From an uncultured Bacteroidales bacterium (GTDB taxonomy: Bacteria > Bacteroidota > Bacteroidia > Bacteroidales > P3), in NCBI GenBank assembly GCA_937910265.1, contig CALEPD010000247.1:1-5577 (forward strand): a stretch of 5,577 bases of DNA. Reading direction: 5' to 3'. The position numbers and the translations under genes were made by a program. The stretch's first letter is position 1. The number at the start of each line of letters is the position of its first letter. Below, piece after piece: positions 5,507-5,577 of this stretch. A model generated the notes under the pieces. That model saw only the letters and a list, made by a program, of their open reading frames with translations. It was not told where the DNA came from and did not search any database.

Positions 5507-5577
5507 CAACTATTAAGGTAATCTCTAAAATTTAAATTGCTGATAATAAAATAAATACATATAAATCTCGTTATTAT

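Overview
The window reads as a chromosomal segment of a member of the Bacteroidota, most likely order Bacteroidales. Three things point there. The proteins have a strongly Bacteroides-like character (class II aldolase, UvrA, PhoH). Intergenic regions carry several TAnnTTTG boxes, the -7 element of that phylum. The starts lack strong Shine-Dalgarno sequences. No species can be named. All four confident genes are on the minus strand, so transcription runs right to left.

From the right, a promoter with both phylum-specific boxes (4925-4955) fires almost directly at the start codon of phoH (4920-3964, PhoH-family ATPase). phoH overlaps ispE (3967-3194, CDP-ME kinase of the MEP isoprenoid pathway) by 4 nt. 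After a 62-nt gap with its own -7 box comes fba (3131-2130, class II fructose-bisphosphate aldolase), closed by a clear intrinsic terminator (2103-2067). A gene-free stretch of about 520 bp follows (1544-2066), and then the 5' end of uvrA (1543 to beyond position 1), open at the left edge. The operon links an RNA-associated ATPase, isoprenoid synthesis and glycolysis; these are housekeeping functions and no dedicated shared pathway is implied.

The two gene-free regions hold the unexpected material. Each contains one copy of a small element with terminal inverted repeats (copy A 1882-2063, copy B 5099-5303), in the same orientation and diverged to roughly two thirds identity by eye. They look like non-autonomous, MITE-like elements, and they bracket the phoH-ispE-fba unit: one lies just past its terminator, the other about 140 bp upstream of its promoter. 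The left region also holds a GC-rich block with a 36-codon open frame (1593-1703), two palindromes sharing TGCC/GGCA half-sites, and a perfect hairpin in the putative uvrA leader. The right region ends with a rightward -7 box (5499-5506) that probably serves a gene outside the window.

I see no CRISPR array, tRNA, rRNA, phage gene, toxin-antitoxin pair or defence system here. The best candidate for something undescribed is the repeat family, not a protein system.
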